Below are positions 10,281 through 21,039 of a stretch of DNA of 32,490 bases, piece by piece; position 1 is the first letter of the stretch, and every line of letters begins with the position of its first letter. The notes under the pieces are model-generated. The model searched no databases and was not told the DNA's origin. It worked only from the letters and a program-made list of their open reading frames with translations. Both the position numbers and the translations under genes were made by a program. This DNA comes from Ectocarpus siliculosus (Eukaryota > Sar > Phaeophyceae > Ectocarpales > Ectocarpaceae), in assembly GCA_000310025.1 (NCBI GenBank), contig FN649749.1, forward strand, positions 1,979,014-2,011,503, in the 5' to 3' direction.

Positions 10281-11833
10281 CTGTAGCTCGGCGGGGAGCA
10301 GAGGCACCGCCAGAGGCTTTGGCGCTTCGCTAGCTTCAACCTCGGCGGCGGCTCCACCGACAACAGCAGCGGCCGCCGGTGCAGCTGTACCACCAGCAGC
10401 AGCAGCAGCAGTAGTATCAGCAGCGACAGCAGCAGCAGCAGTCTTGTAGACCCGACCTTCCGTCGTTACTGGAGGGGGCGGCGGGGGCGGGATTGGTCAG
10501 TAGGCACTCGTACTGCAACCCACCAAATAAAAAAACAACTAATTTACATCCGATCTTCAAGTTCAAAGTCTCTTCTCGCAACCGGGTAGAGTTACTTGCC
10601 AGCCTTTTTTCGTCTCGCGCTGCCCCATGTGCCCGGAAAATTCACCAGCACGATTCATATAATACCTTCTGGGGGGAAGTTAGCCTGTGACCACGGGAAT
10701 CGACCACGCCAAGTGTTGGACTAGTACGGACAGAAGAAGGTACTGGGTGGAGAGAACGGAACGGTATAAAATGTAAAGACAACAACAACAACAACAACAA
10801 CTACAACTGTTCAGAACAGGGATACGTAGGTTATAGCTTCTAAGAGTGACACTCGTGCCCAGAGGTTTCACCGGCACTACCATACCGGAGCACCGGCACT
10901 ACTTCAACCTCCACTAAACAGGGACCTCTGCCGTATCTCGTTTTCCTCATGGCCTGACCGTTGCATACTGCGAGCGAACAACACGACGCCAGGGAACTCC
11001 TCAAAACAAACACCACACATGTCCTCACTGGAGAGAAGACGCTTGGGGTATTTCGGCTTGCGTTGCATCTGGAGCAATGTTGCCGGGGTGGAGGGTTAGG
11101 TGAGGGCTGATTTGAAGTGAAGACAAAAAAAAAAAAAAATGTTGCCGAGGTAGGCCGAAGCTACAATTATAACTACACCACGTGCGCGGCAACGAGGTCG
11201 CGTCAAGGGTCACGCACGGCTGTGCCGACGAAACGAGCTTGGCGGGATACGCAAGGCCTACTTTGGGGCTGCCTCGTTTTCGGCCGCCACCGCGACTATC
11301 GCAATCGACATTAACGCTAAAACCATAGGCGATTAGCACACAGCGGCATGAAGCGGCGGAATCGGAAGCATGCCCAGGAGACAACTCCAAGCTCAGCGAA
11401 AGAAAGAGCCGTTGTCGAGACTCGAGCGCGGTGTTGCGTCTTGAACCACGCACCGACATCTCTTGGTTCTTTTTTTATTAACACCTTGGCACACTGCAGG
11501 TGATGCACCAAACCGCCTTGTGCGGGCGAGCACGACTAAGGATCGCTAGAGCTCGTTAGAAAAAATCGCGGAAACTGTGTCCCAGAGTTGTTGGACATTG
11601 AGAGAAAATACTACCATAGAGGCTTTGCACGCGCTGTGATCAAGAGGCCAATTGACCACGGACGCCTTGCCCACTTCCAAAATACCACACATACGCGCGC
11701 AGGATTCACTTCTAGAAAGCGCCGTATGCGGCATAGATGTAGAGACACGTTGGAGACATGAGATGGTCCCAAGTTGCACTCACGTTTCGGCGGTATCATG
11801 GATGCTTGTGGGAGGACAGGCACTTGTAGCCGG

Positions 11834-11871
<38 letters not shown>

Positions 11872-13755
11872 AAAAATATTGTGTAATTGTTGTAGTTGTT
11901 GTTGTTGCTGCTGATGTTGTTGCTGCAGGTGATGCCTCCACTGCTGAAACAAAAGCTGTTGCCCCTGCTGTTGATGAACGTGCTGCGGGTGCTGCTGCGG
12001 ATGATGCTGCGGATGCTGCTGCTGCGGATGCTGCTGCGGATGCCGGTGCTGCTGTTGATAACGATCGTGCTGCTGTTGAAAACGATCTTGCTGCTGTTGA
12101 TAGCGATCTTGCTGATGATGATGATGATGATGCTGCTGCTCCTGGTGGTGGTGCCGATGGTGGTACTGCTGCTGCTGCTGCTCCTGCTCCTGCTCGTGCT
12201 GATGCCGTCCAGACTGCTTCAAGCCGACATGGCCACACCACCTGTCCCACGTCGCCACAAAAATGCCGTAGCTGGGGGTCGGGGTCCAACGCCTCGAGTT
12301 CTTGGGTTGCTCCGCCACGCTGTCCTGCCGCCGCCTCTCCCAATCACGCACGAAGAGGTCATAAATGGCCTGCACCGCAGTGAATTACAAAAAAAATAAT
12401 CACAACAGTGCTTGTTTCGTCAAGAAGACTATTTGGGGACATTCTTTCCGTGTGCGGAACTCCACAGGGCTCCGCAATAAAAAAAATCCATCCCGAAGAA
12501 AAACGAGATGAGTAAAACCAAAATACATTGTAGCCTGAACCGGACGAGACACCCTAACTACCCTGGGAAAATGTTCCGGCATACAAGTGATTCCTCCGGA
12601 GTAGGCTCGTGAGAGCATAGCAGTGTCGGCAAGGGGTGATGCAAGATGTGAAAAAAAAAACGGCAGAAAGAGGACCAGCCCACAGCTGGCAAGAAGAAGT
12701 AGCGCTTTCCTTCCCGGCATCGGCATCAGCGGGCAAGAAGAAAATTCTAAAAAGACTACTAAGAATGGGATTTGTGGTTCGTCGTCGATTTCTGTTTGGC
12801 CAACAAAACCTTAGAGGTCGAAAACAAAATTGTGCTGCCTCCATCCGAGGGATGACGGTTCAATCGGAAACGAGGCATCCTCGCACCTTCGTCGAATGGT
12901 ACGACATCTCTATGCCCCCGGTTGCTTTCGAGAGAGAGGGATTGTGACACGCAGATAATTATTGGTGAAAAACCTCGGTCGAATAAAAATAAAACAGGAT
13001 TTAGGGTTTGTCGCAGAGTTTTGATTGGTCAAAAAACCTACGGGCGAAAAAAAATGGTGCAGCATCCTTCTGCGCAATGACGGTCCACCGGGACAAAAGA
13101 CATCCTCGCACCTTTCTCGAAGGGTATGACATCTCTACCCGGTTGCTTTCCCCTAGCGGCTGCCAGTGGCTCGCCAGGTCCGTGATGAACGCTTGGATGA
13201 CCTTGGATGCCTCGCACGGCAACCTGACCAAAAACATGTTGAGAAAAACAGAAAAAATTAGGGCGATGTCATCATCATCAACCGGGAGAAAAAAGGGGGT
13301 ATGGACGAATATACATGTGTGCGTAAAAAAAAACCACAACAACGACAACAACAGCGACAACAAAAGCAACAGCAGCAGCAGCAGCAGAACGAGATGCTAG
13401 CGTAGCATTGAGTGTGATACTTCCTAGTTTGTACCACATGAGGTTCTTGATAACCAATACAACAACCCTTACCCATACTAAAATAACACAGTAACCCTTA
13501 CCCATGCCAGAACATGACAACCCTTACCCATACCAACACAATAACACACAACAACACTTACTGGTGGTTGGAGTAGTCGGCCCCGATGCCGGTACGTGGT
13601 GCGGTGGTCCTGCTGTACCATCGCTCCGTTGCCGTGCTGTACCACCAGCCGTCCGGCACTGGTTCCCTGTCGCAAGAGCGGGTGGATGTGATGCCGCTAT
13701 CGAATCGGAACAGCGAGTAGATACGATGGCGCCTTTCTTGAGTCGCTGCTATTTT
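10281..13755 (-). CDS. Gln/His-rich and Ala-rich protein of unknown function, four internal exons
   Basis: Four exons splice without frame conflict: 13755-13562 (acceptor CACAG|AAA, donor CCACCA|GTAAGT), 13223-13139 (GGTCAG|GTT, AACCGG|GTAGAG), 12369-11784 (GTGCAG|GCC, CGAAAC|GTGAGT) and 10468-10281 (CTCCAG|TAA, CTACAG|GTGGAC). They total 1,053 nt, exactly 351 codons. In order they encode an ordered-looking start (RIYSLFRFDSG, PDGWWYSTATERWYSR), LPCEASKVIQAFITDLASHW, AIYDLFVRDWERRRQD and SYGIFVATWDRWCGHVGL. About 140 residues dominated by Gln and His follow (several poly-Gln runs), then an Ala-rich segment ending APKPLAVPLLPAELQ. Both ends are open, so start and stop lie elsewhere. I do not recognise the family. 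Poly-Gln plus poly-Ala is common in transcription and chromatin regulators, but that is only a compositional hint. The exon-4 donor is the weakest boundary. Confidence 0.6.
10469..11783. other. intron of the Gln-rich gene
   Basis: A 1.3-kb intron by the exon model. It contains an (ACA)n tract near 10780-10802 and a pyrimidine-rich run just before the acceptor at 10469. I see no separate gene in it. Confidence 0.5.
11836..12195. repeat. CAG/CTG and related triplet tracts inside the Gln-rich exon
   Basis: Long runs of CTG on the plus strand (CAG on the coding minus strand), including about 12 uninterrupted copies near 11836-11871, interspersed with GGATGCTGC and GATGAT units. They encode the poly-Gln and His-Gln stretches. 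Such tracts are prone to length change. Confidence 0.9.
12790..13150. repeat. tandem duplication spanning an exon 3' end and its intron, period about 221-228 bp
   Basis: The block from about 13020 to 13150 is repeated, diverged, at about 12795-12930. It runs from TTGGTCAAAAAAC through GACGGT-CA, CATCCTCGCACC and CGACATCTCTA to the CCGGTTGCTTT at the exon end. A third partial copy of the TTGGT-AAAAACCT start lies near 12962. The duplicated unit includes the last bases of the 13223-13139 exon and its donor. In the downstream copy the donor is lost (AACCGGGGGCATAG instead of AACCGGGTAGAG). Confidence 0.7.
13461..13535 (+). repeat. short tandem repeat AACCCTTACCCAT x3
   Basis: The 13-mer AACCCTTACCCAT occurs at 13464, 13493 and 13519 (periods 29 and 26 bp) in the intron just downstream (minus orientation) of the donor at 13561. 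Confidence 0.8.
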
Positions 13756-13759
13756 CTGT

Positions 13760-14910
13760 GATGTGTGCTTTCCGCCGTGGCCACCCCCAAAAGAGAGTCA
13801 CGCCGTTACGTAGAAACCCGGCCTACTCCCTTCAAATGCCTTCGTTTCAAGGTATGCGGTATACTACGGAGCTTGATATTGTTGTCTGCCGTGCCCCCCT
13901 CCCACACGAGGAGCTACACACGGCGCCACTACATCGAGGGCTTGACAGTTACAACAATCGAGGCTCAAGACTTTCAGAGGCGTAAGAAGCAGAGACGGCA
14001 GACCCCTCGCGGTGTCTGGGTAGAGTTAAGGAGGACTTCCCCACACCGGAAAGCTGCAGAAGCCAAATCCTCACGCTACGGAGACTAAATGATGTGCTAC
14101 CACTCTGTTGTGTAGTAGAAGGACCAATGTGGTGCTCGCGCTTGTATCCGAAAGGTTCGAATGGTCCATACATACATCTCCGAGCAGAGTGGTACCTCAC
14201 TCACGCCTCTTCGGTCTGAAGGGGTCTCGCCAAATTCCACCCGGGAAAACTAGATAATTCGTGTCTTTATCCCCCCACCAAGAGTTAAACAGCAGTACTG
14301 TACCTCGAACCTGGAGAAGGTGACGGCGCAAGCCTAGCGGATATCTTAGCGATCGATGATGCCCTTGGTGCCCGTGAGTAAGGCCTGCTGAAGCCATGCA
14401 TCCACACAATGCTAATCAGCTATATAGCAGGAAAAAAACAACAACTTCTTCGAAGGACGAGAGCAACGTGACCTTCGCAATCATCCAAAAGAAGTGGACA
14501 CGCCCCAGCCTGTGTGGCCCATGAATGTTCATTCTCTTTTCACGAGCAGTCGGGGGACGATCTCCTAGCGGGGGGAGCATCCTTACGTGCACCAAAAAAA
14601 GTAAAAAAAAAGAGGCTAATCTGCTGCCACGGAAATCGATTCGCATGGCACAGCATACTAAAAAGTTTAGCTGTAGAGGACCTGCCAAGCGTTCAACCTC
14701 TAGACAAAAACCAATAAATGAAAAATTCAAAAAAAAACACGCACGGGTCGTCCGGCAAAGCAAGGGTGGTGGCACGCCGAGATGAGAGCCCACGACGACG
14801 CCGCAAAAAAAAACATCAAATGAAACGGAAAAAAAAAACACGGGCTGGTCGTACAAGTAAAAGGGTGGCACAAACTGAGAGCACAAGACGGGGCCGCAAG
14901 GGGGACGACC
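13760..14910. other. about 1.15 kb without a resolvable exon
   Basis: Lies between the strong donor at 14917 and the acceptor at 13756 on the minus strand, so it is probably intronic. It contains several A-rich runs and no ORF that I would defend. Confidence 0.4.
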
Positions 14911-14917
14911 AACTCAC

Positions 14918-15707
14918 CGCCTCTTGGTCCCTTGGAGGAACTCCTGTACGGCCGACTCTACCACACCCGCCGGGATTCCGGTGACGGCGCTGAAGAACAG
15001 GGGGCACACCGGGAGGGAACTCCGCCCCCCTGTGATGTAGAACAGGCTGCCGTCTCTCGAGAAGCAGCCCTTGAGGTAGGCCTTCCTCCGCGCCGCGCAA
15101 ACTATGATGCCGCCTGCGTCATCCCCGCCGCCGTTGCCATCAGGAGGAGGGGGCCCGTGGATGGAAGAAACGCCGGCGGGGACCCCGCTTCGGGCCTGCG
15201 CGAGCTTCTCGAGCGGCCACTGCTTGCTGCACCGCCGCAGGCAGCAAGTCCTCACGGGCCGGCCCCCTCGTCGAGTGGCCTGCTCGCGCCCTTGCAGGCA
15301 CCCCGCCGCTATCGCCGCCGCCGCCGCCGCCGCTCCCGACCGGCCGGTGCCGTTCTGCGACGAACGAGCTCGGTCTACGGCCAGGGGCCCGCCGGCCGCA
15401 TGCCCCGGCGGCGGAAGCGGTGACCTTGACTGCGTCTTCGACGCGTCGTCGTGGTCGTCGTTGTCGTACATGTAGTACGGCCAGTACTGAGAATCGTCTG
15501 CGAGGTCTTCTAAGGCCACTATCCCTCCCTCCTCCCTTGACGTACTACTACTCTGCTGCTGTACTGCTGCCGCCGCCGCCGCCGCCGCCGCCGACGCTGA
15601 CACCGCCGCGCTGTTGTGAAGCCCAAGATGCTTTGCGGCGACAGCGGCGGCGGCGGCGGCGGGGGCGCTCTTAGGTCTAACATATTTTACGGGCGGTAGT
15701 CTAGATG
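14918..15707 (-). CDS. putative long exon, Ala-rich/acidic/Pro-rich protein, unknown
   Basis: Open minus frame of about 260 codons. It ends at a near-perfect donor AGGCG|GTGAGT (phase 2) and starts at an uncertain acceptor (GCCCAG at 15708, with other AGs just after). The reading passes through poly-Ala tracts, an acidic stretch EDLADDSQYWPYYMYDNDDH, Pro/Gly-rich sequence, then an ordered-looking end: GGIIVCAARRKAYLKGCFSR, DGSLFYITGGRSSLPVC and GIPAGVVESAVQEFLQGTK. The codon pattern and the strong donor support coding. I do not recognise the domain. It may be an upstream part of the gene at 10281-13755, but the linking exon is not settled: the phase-0 acceptor used there does not match this phase-2 donor directly. 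Confidence 0.6.
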
Positions 15708-15845
15708 CTGGGCGTAGGCGGTGGAGGAAAAGCGGTGGCTCTTTCATTACCGCTTCACCCCAACAAAGGAGCCGGAACTGCTGTACAGTGGTACAAATGA
15801 GCACCGGGAGGGGGCGATGATACCCGCAACACACGGAGACCTTAC

Positions 15846-16030
15846 CGTTGGCTCAGCGGGGCTCGCTAACGGCGACGTGGAGGCGTTCTCCGGCGGCGCC
15901 CGTGGCGCAAAGAACGGCATGGCGACCGAAGGGATGCTTCTGTCCAAAGGTGGGGGTGGCAGTGGTACCCCGAGGCTTTGGTCTTGCCGCGCCGTGCCAT
16001 GGGCGCCCAGGAGCTGCCATCACACAAAAC
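15846..16030 (-). CDS. putative exon, Pro/Ser/Ala-rich, unknown
   Basis: A minus frame reads LGVPLPPPPLDRSIPSVAMP and FFAPRAPPENASTSPLASP, then reaches a good donor CAACG|GTAAGG after 15846. The 5' boundary is not determined. Low-complexity sequence similar in style to the neighbouring exon at 14918-15707; the obvious acceptor phases there do not fit without choosing a less typical AG. Confidence 0.35.
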
Positions 16031-16102
16031 GAAGAGAACCAACCGTAGAAATTGAAGCGCAACGCAGAAACGAGAGGGCGTGGACCCGGGCTTAGCTCTT
16101 AG

Positions 16103-16104
16103 AT

Positions 16105-16138
<34 letters not shown>
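16103..16138. repeat. (GA)n microsatellite
   Basis: Imperfect GA repeat of about 36 bp, with one AAAG interruption. Confidence 0.9.
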
Positions 16139-16409
16139 CTTGACCTACGCCAAATGGAACGAAAAACGGGGAGCAAGCGTCAGGGTGCTCAGCGGAGTAT
16201 ACGTCACGCAAAAGCGAAAACGTTCAGCCTTGCCTGTGAGAATTTCTTCTTGTCCTGTCAAGCAAAGGCACTTTTCTTGCCCCCCACACAAACTTCACCA
16301 TCAGGGCGCCAACCACCGAGGAACGCCTGAGTACCTGCTAAACCCATCGAAGATTTTCTTCATCGAGCGTGTATGCCAGGATCATCGCTACACCCCCATC
16401 ATGTCTTGC

Positions 16410-16598
16410 TCAAAACGCCTCTCTGGTGAAACGTCTTCCTACGACATTCCCGCCCTGGACGCCTCTTTCACCAGAGCTAGACTTCATGTTCATCTTCCCC
16501 GGTTGCACCCACAGAGAAATAAACCCGTCCACAGACAGGGCCCTCTCAACAGTACTCCGGAAAGAATGCATGAGCACCACAGGTAACCCCCCCACCAA
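16410..16598 (-). CDS. putative exon, unknown (RSTVERALSVDGFISLWVQP)
   Basis: A minus open frame reads PVVLMHSFRSTVERALS, DGFISLWVQPGKMNMKSS and further. The residue make-up is protein-like and differs from surrounding low-complexity DNA. A candidate donor AGCTCTG|GTGAAAG lies within it, so the coding part may be shorter than the open frame. No family recognised. Confidence 0.3.
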   Translation of the reverse strand: MVGGLPVVLMHSFRSTVERALSVDGFISLWVQPGKMNMKSSSGERGVQGGNVVGRRFTREAF

Positions 16599-16839
16599 AC
16601 AGTGAGTGTAGGTTTCGAACGCTGACCGTACTGCACGTGATGCATCTTGTTGTTGATGATGTTGTCTTCACAAAAAAAAACGTTCCGATCTCTCTACCCA
16701 GTACCTCCATCTGTCCGCACTTGAGCAAAATGCTTCATAGCACGAGGTTTCGACACGGCAAGCGACCCGCATGCTACATACGTCAATACCGTAGAAACTC
16801 GCCTGCGGCCGGTCAAGACGGTGCGGCCGCTGCCCCTCC

Positions 16840-17150
16840 CCCCGGAACCCTCCCTTCCGAATGGCCGTAACCGGTCCCCTCCTGCCTTGGCCCGTTGCTA
16901 CGCCAGCCGGCAACATCGACGACGAGCAGCCTTGTTGTTGCCCGACTTGTCGAAGCACCTCCCCGCTACCCGCCACCCGCCAGGGCCCATCAGATGCCGA
17001 CCCCGTCCCTCGCAGGGCCTGCCACTCCAGGTGGGCGGGCGCCAGCAGGGATTGGAGAGTCTGCCCGGCCTGAGCGTCCCCCTCAGCGGCTGCGGCGGAG
17101 ACGGGAGGCCCGCACGTTGTAGCGGTCGGCGGGGTAACGGCCTGCAGCAC
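16840..17150 (-). CDS. putative exon, Ala/Gly-rich, unknown
   Basis: A minus frame reads SAAAAEGDAQAGQTLQSLLA, PAHLEWQALRGTGSASDGP and VLRQVGQQQGCSSSMLPAGV. It is GC-rich with no stops over 300 bases, but in such GC-rich DNA open frames are common. Boundaries not set. It may be an upstream exon of the minus-strand complex to the left. Confidence 0.3.
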
Positions 17151-17154
17151 CGGC

Positions 17155-17440
17155 GGTGGTGGTGGCGGTGGTGGTGGTGGCCGAGGGAGTAGCAGTCGCT
17201 GTCGGGGCTTTGTCTGGGAGGAAGGGGCGACGGGGGGGGGCGACGGGTACTCATGTTTTGCATGCCTTGGTTGTTAGACCACGCGTCCTCGAGAGGACGG
17301 AAGGGTGCACTGATATCCGTGCATGCCGGAGTCGTTAGACCATTGACCTAGCATCCCTACAAGGCCGTGACGGAGCACGGCTGGGTATTCACCGGATCAG
17401 GGCGGGGTGGGGGGTGGGGGGTGGGGGGTGGGGATAGAAG
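17155..17440. repeat. G-rich simple sequence region
   Basis: A (GGT)n tract at 17155-17181, a G run near 17234, and a (GTGGGGG)n tract at about 17405-17434. The repeat copy described at 17247-17315 lies between them. Confidence 0.8.
17247..17315 (+). repeat. dispersed repeat, copy 2 (paired with 502-572)
   Basis: Shares CTCATGTTTTGCATG and GACCACGCGTCCTCGA with the copy in the L15 intron, again just after a run of G. Confidence 0.7.
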
Positions 17441-19010
17441 GAGAACGAGGCCCTCGTGGTAAGGCGCGTGTGCTCGCAATCAGGGGCCATTGTGGCTGAT
17501 GTGCCTTGACTCGACGAGATGTGACTCGCGGACGCAGCTGTACGTTCGATTCAACATGCATACACCGCTGCTGCTGCTCTTTCCGAAACGCTCAAAACGA
17601 TACCAACCTAGACGCCCCCCCCAACGGTAGCTTCCTCCCGCCCCACAACCGTAAGAGTCCCCTCTTTTCTTTCGCTGACAGACGACGCAAATCAACCGTG
17701 GTCGAGAACAGCACTGTCCGGTTCGGTCATACATCTACCACGAAGCCACACCGTAAACGGCGGCCGCGTCGCAGGGGCCGTAAGATATTACTCTTCTCGT
17801 ATTCCGTTCAAGGAAGCTAGCTGCGCAGGCGTTCTGGGAAAGAAAAGGGATCGGTCTATAGCTGGGGTCCGCACAGAATGGATCGGTGAAGGGTGGGCTT
17901 ACGGACGCGTTCTACACTCTCGTGAGACCGCAGTTGCGTTTACTGCTGTGCGATGTGGCAACAAGGCATTGACCTCCAACATTCTCTCTTCTCGTCAAGC
18001 GGGAGGACAATCGTAGCAACAGTGCCGCTACAGCAGTACGTGCATAGCTGCTGTTCGTAGGCTCGATTTCGGTTTTGTGCTTCACGCGCATGCAACCCCG
18101 CCTCTAGTGCTGTTGCGATCCGTAGATCTCTCGATCTCTGCATGTCCTTAGCGCATCGCCGGGCGTTAATGGTGGCATGACGTTTTTTCGACACACAACG
18201 TTGTTGCTGCCGTTGCCTCAAGTGTTCGTATGACCCACCCCTTCGCAACAAAGCCGTGCGTCTCGAGCTACGTGTTGCTCGTTTCTCAATGCATTCCCAG
18301 CGTCAACTTTTTGCACCGTCTTAAGAGTGGCCGTTTGTCGGGAGGGTTAAAATCAGCTGATACCTTTATCTCTGTGTGCGTGTGAGACCGTTCCACCTAT
18401 TCTGGCACCAGCCGACACCCCGTTTTCGGTGTACGTTTCTGACGTATCGGCAGGGGGGGGTACAGCAGTATGTGTACCGTGGACAAAATATCACCCATCC
18501 TTCGTCAGCATACGGGGAGAGGAGGATGCTTGAGACGAGGAGTGCAGCTGTTGTTGCTGTGCCTGCTTCGCCAACCGTTCTACAGGTAGCGCCTGCACTC
18601 AAGACTTTCTTAGCAGTTGAGAACCTCATGTCGTATCAAACGTAAGAGCTTGAGCACTGTTTCCTAATCCCGGTCGAGAACCCCCTACACTAAAACCTAT
18701 ATGTATATGTATCATTTCGCCTGTTTTTGTGCTTCGGGACATATTTCGCGGGCGTAAGTCAATCTTTTCTCACGGTTCTTTCTCATGGGCACGCACGAGG
18801 GTCGTCGGTACATTACCGCGCACGCCCGAGGACCGCGACCCACCCGTGGCGCGTGTGCTTGACGCCCAAAGTTGAAAAACTGGCTCTATACCCCGGGGAC
18901 GTGTTCCACGGGAAGAAAGACTTCCCAAGAAATGCAAAAACATTTATTGCTTTCGAAAAAACAGAAGAATCAGAGCACACAAGTCCCACAGAGCATGGGC
19001 AGCACCACGG
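17441..19010. other. about 1.6 kb with no recognisable gene
   Basis: Short unconvincing ORFs only. TACAGCAG motifs at 18029 and 18461, the latter directly after a G8 run. No RNA gene recognised. Confidence 0.4.
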
Positions 19011-19013
19011 TAC

Positions 19014-19412
19014 TACATTAATACACAAGAGCAAGTGATCAACACAGCGGATTACAGCAGCAGCAGCAGTAGGACCTGCATCAAAGACGCCGCTAAAACA
19101 CACACGAACTAACTAACGTACACGCGAACAGCCGTCGCAGCAGCAGGAGGAGGGCCTGCAGCAAAGATGCCACTAAGGCACGCACAAACTAACATACACG
19201 CGAACAGCAACACCGTATGAATACACAAGAGCGAGTGGTCTTACGCAGCGGATTTAAGCAGCAGCAGGACCTGCAACAAAGACGCCGCTAAAGCACACAC
19301 GAACTCACATACACGCGAACAGCAGTCGCATCAGCAGCAGGACGACAGCAGGAGGACTTGCAAGAAAGACGCCGCTGCAGCACACACACGAGCTCACGTA
19401 CAGGCGAACAGC
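19014..19412 (+). repeat. medium-period satellite, about four units
   Basis: Four diverged units, each with CAGCAGCAG, then GGACCTGCA-CAAAGACGCC, then CTAA-GCACACACGAACT and TACACGCGAACAG, starting near 19053, 19137, 19256 and 19330. A higher-order component, ATACACAAGAGC-AGTG followed by CGCAGCGGATT, precedes units 1 and 3 (19021 and 19221), giving a dimeric repeat of about 200 bp. Confidence 0.85.
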
Positions 19413-19551
19413 AGTCTGTGAGAAACAAAAAATACACCGCCCATGGAGCAAGTTGAATGGGTAGTCTTTCTGTGTGTGTATTTATTTTTCCTTAATTAAG
19501 TTCCACGCAAATTCTGCACGTTTGTATTGATTTCCTAAAGAGAGCTTTAAG

Positions 19552-20312
19552 TCCTGGAATTCGTTGAATCTTTACGTTCTAGAGAAATAGATCGTGATAC
19601 GATTTGTTAAATGCCGAGGATCTACTGCCGTGTCTTTGCAGGCAGGAGGTTGGTCCCCATTTGTCCGATCACCGATGATGCAATCAGCGGTGGTAGTAAT
19701 AGCAGTCAGTCAGGAATACAGGAAGGCATCACAACATACATAGCGATGTGTGTAGTACGTTCAAAAAAGTGGAGTTCCGCTCGAGTTATTGATTGTGTGA
19801 ACCGTTCGCCCTTCATTCCGAACATTCATTTCGGAGTGAATCTTTCCAGATTGTTGGTGAACCTTTCGCCCTTCCTTGAGGATGAATCTTTGAAGCTCAC
19901 ACAAAATGAGGAATACGTTGTTTGTGAATAATGCCGCTCCCATACATATGTAGCTGAAATGAAGTGCTAATGCGGCCAGTCCCGGTATAGTAGGTAGCTG
20001 CTCAGAAGAGTGCGCCGATGGGTATGCGTACACACGTTATAAAGCATGAAGCTACTGGATCATGGAAAGAAAGAAAAAAAAAAAGTCAACATCGTCTATT
20101 AGATTGCTCCGAGTACTATTCCCTGATTTAGTTTTTTGAGTGGTGAACCTTTCGCCCTTGCGTTGGATCTTTACAGGTCACGCATAATATAAAATATGTT
20201 TTCGGTTATTCGGTTTCCATGTACATAGATAGATACTTCAGAGTAGATCAAATGAACTTCTTGATGCAGTCACGGTCGGTCTTAACGAAGAAATCAGATC
20301 TCGAAATCACAT
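19552..20312. mobile_element. unclassified repeat element, copy A (related to 23437-23930)
   Basis: Contains in order GGAATTCGTTGAATCTTTA, a repeated GAACC-TTCGCCCTT motif (three times), a block CTGAAATGAAGTGCTAATGC ending AGCTGCTCAGAAGAGTGCGC, CGATGGGTATGCGTAC, CTACTGGATCATGGAAA, and a 39-bp segment at 20274-20312. All but the TTCGCCCTT motif recur at 23437-23930 in a different order, and the 39-bp segment is inverted. No transposase is visible. A 106-codon plus ORF at 19611-19931 reads through the repeated motif and is not convincing as a gene. Confidence 0.6.
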
Positions 20313-20329
20313 TCAGATTTGGTTATAAG

Positions 20330-21020
20330 ACCGGAAGATCCACAGAGCTCTTTCGTTGATTGGCTGAAATGTTGTGGAACCCGTCGAATCTTGAGGACTT
20401 AAAACAGGACGCCCCAAAACCAAATCGGGATGTGAAAAAATGTGAAATCATTTAATCGGATCCCGATTTGGGTGAACAGCGTCCATAGTTGCAGGACCAC
20501 AGTCTACTCGCATGCACGGCGCGTGCCCACCTACCCCCACCCACACGAATTCCATCCACCGCCGAGCACAGACGAAAGAGAGAGCACAAAAAGCCAACCC
20601 AAAGGGGGGATGACTGCGCATCGTTGTTGCACGTGACTGGTGCCGAAAAAAAACGTGTGTGTGATGTGTTGGTCTGTGGGGCAATCTCCCGTGGGTTGTC
20701 GAACTTCAAATGCACAGACGAAATGGCGGCTTTCCGTCGAACGAGCCTCGATTCAAACTCTCACATGCATATAGGCATCGTGTCAGTACCGCACAGAGGC
20801 CATGTACGCGTTGGTGTGTGCTTGTCGGGAGCGATAACTCCCCATGTGGTGTGGCCACGTCATAACAGTACGTCACAACAGCAATCTGGCAGTTGGCAAG
20901 CGGCGGACCTCTCGGGTTGTTCGCGGTGGACTGCAGAGATTCGTTTCCATTTTGCAGATCTGCCGTTAAGACACACAGGCCATTTCTGTCCAGATTGGGT
21001 AGATCCGACTCTTTTATTCT
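20330..21020. other. about 700 bp without a recognisable gene
   Basis: Contains a 179-codon plus ORF (20489-21028) with no family resemblance and ordinary-looking mixed composition. I do not call it a gene. Confidence 0.35.
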
Positions 21021-21039
21021 TATATTGAAACAAGGGCGA

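Noticed and set aside
11652-12399. Plus-strand ORFs of 167 and 243 codons (poly-Leu or poly-Ala)
   Set aside because: Antisense shadows of the CAG tract; the minus frame has phase-matched splice sites and ordered flanks.
15104-15674. Plus-strand Arg/Pro-rich ORFs
   Set aside because: Antisense of the Ala-rich minus exon at 14918-15707, which ends in a near-perfect donor.
19014-19412. CRISPR array
   Set aside because: Units differ in length and sequence, there are no unique spacers of constant size, and the genome is eukaryotic.
20489-21028. 179-codon plus ORF as a gene
   Set aside because: No recognisable domain, and its length is not surprising for 54%-type GC content in repeat-rich DNA.
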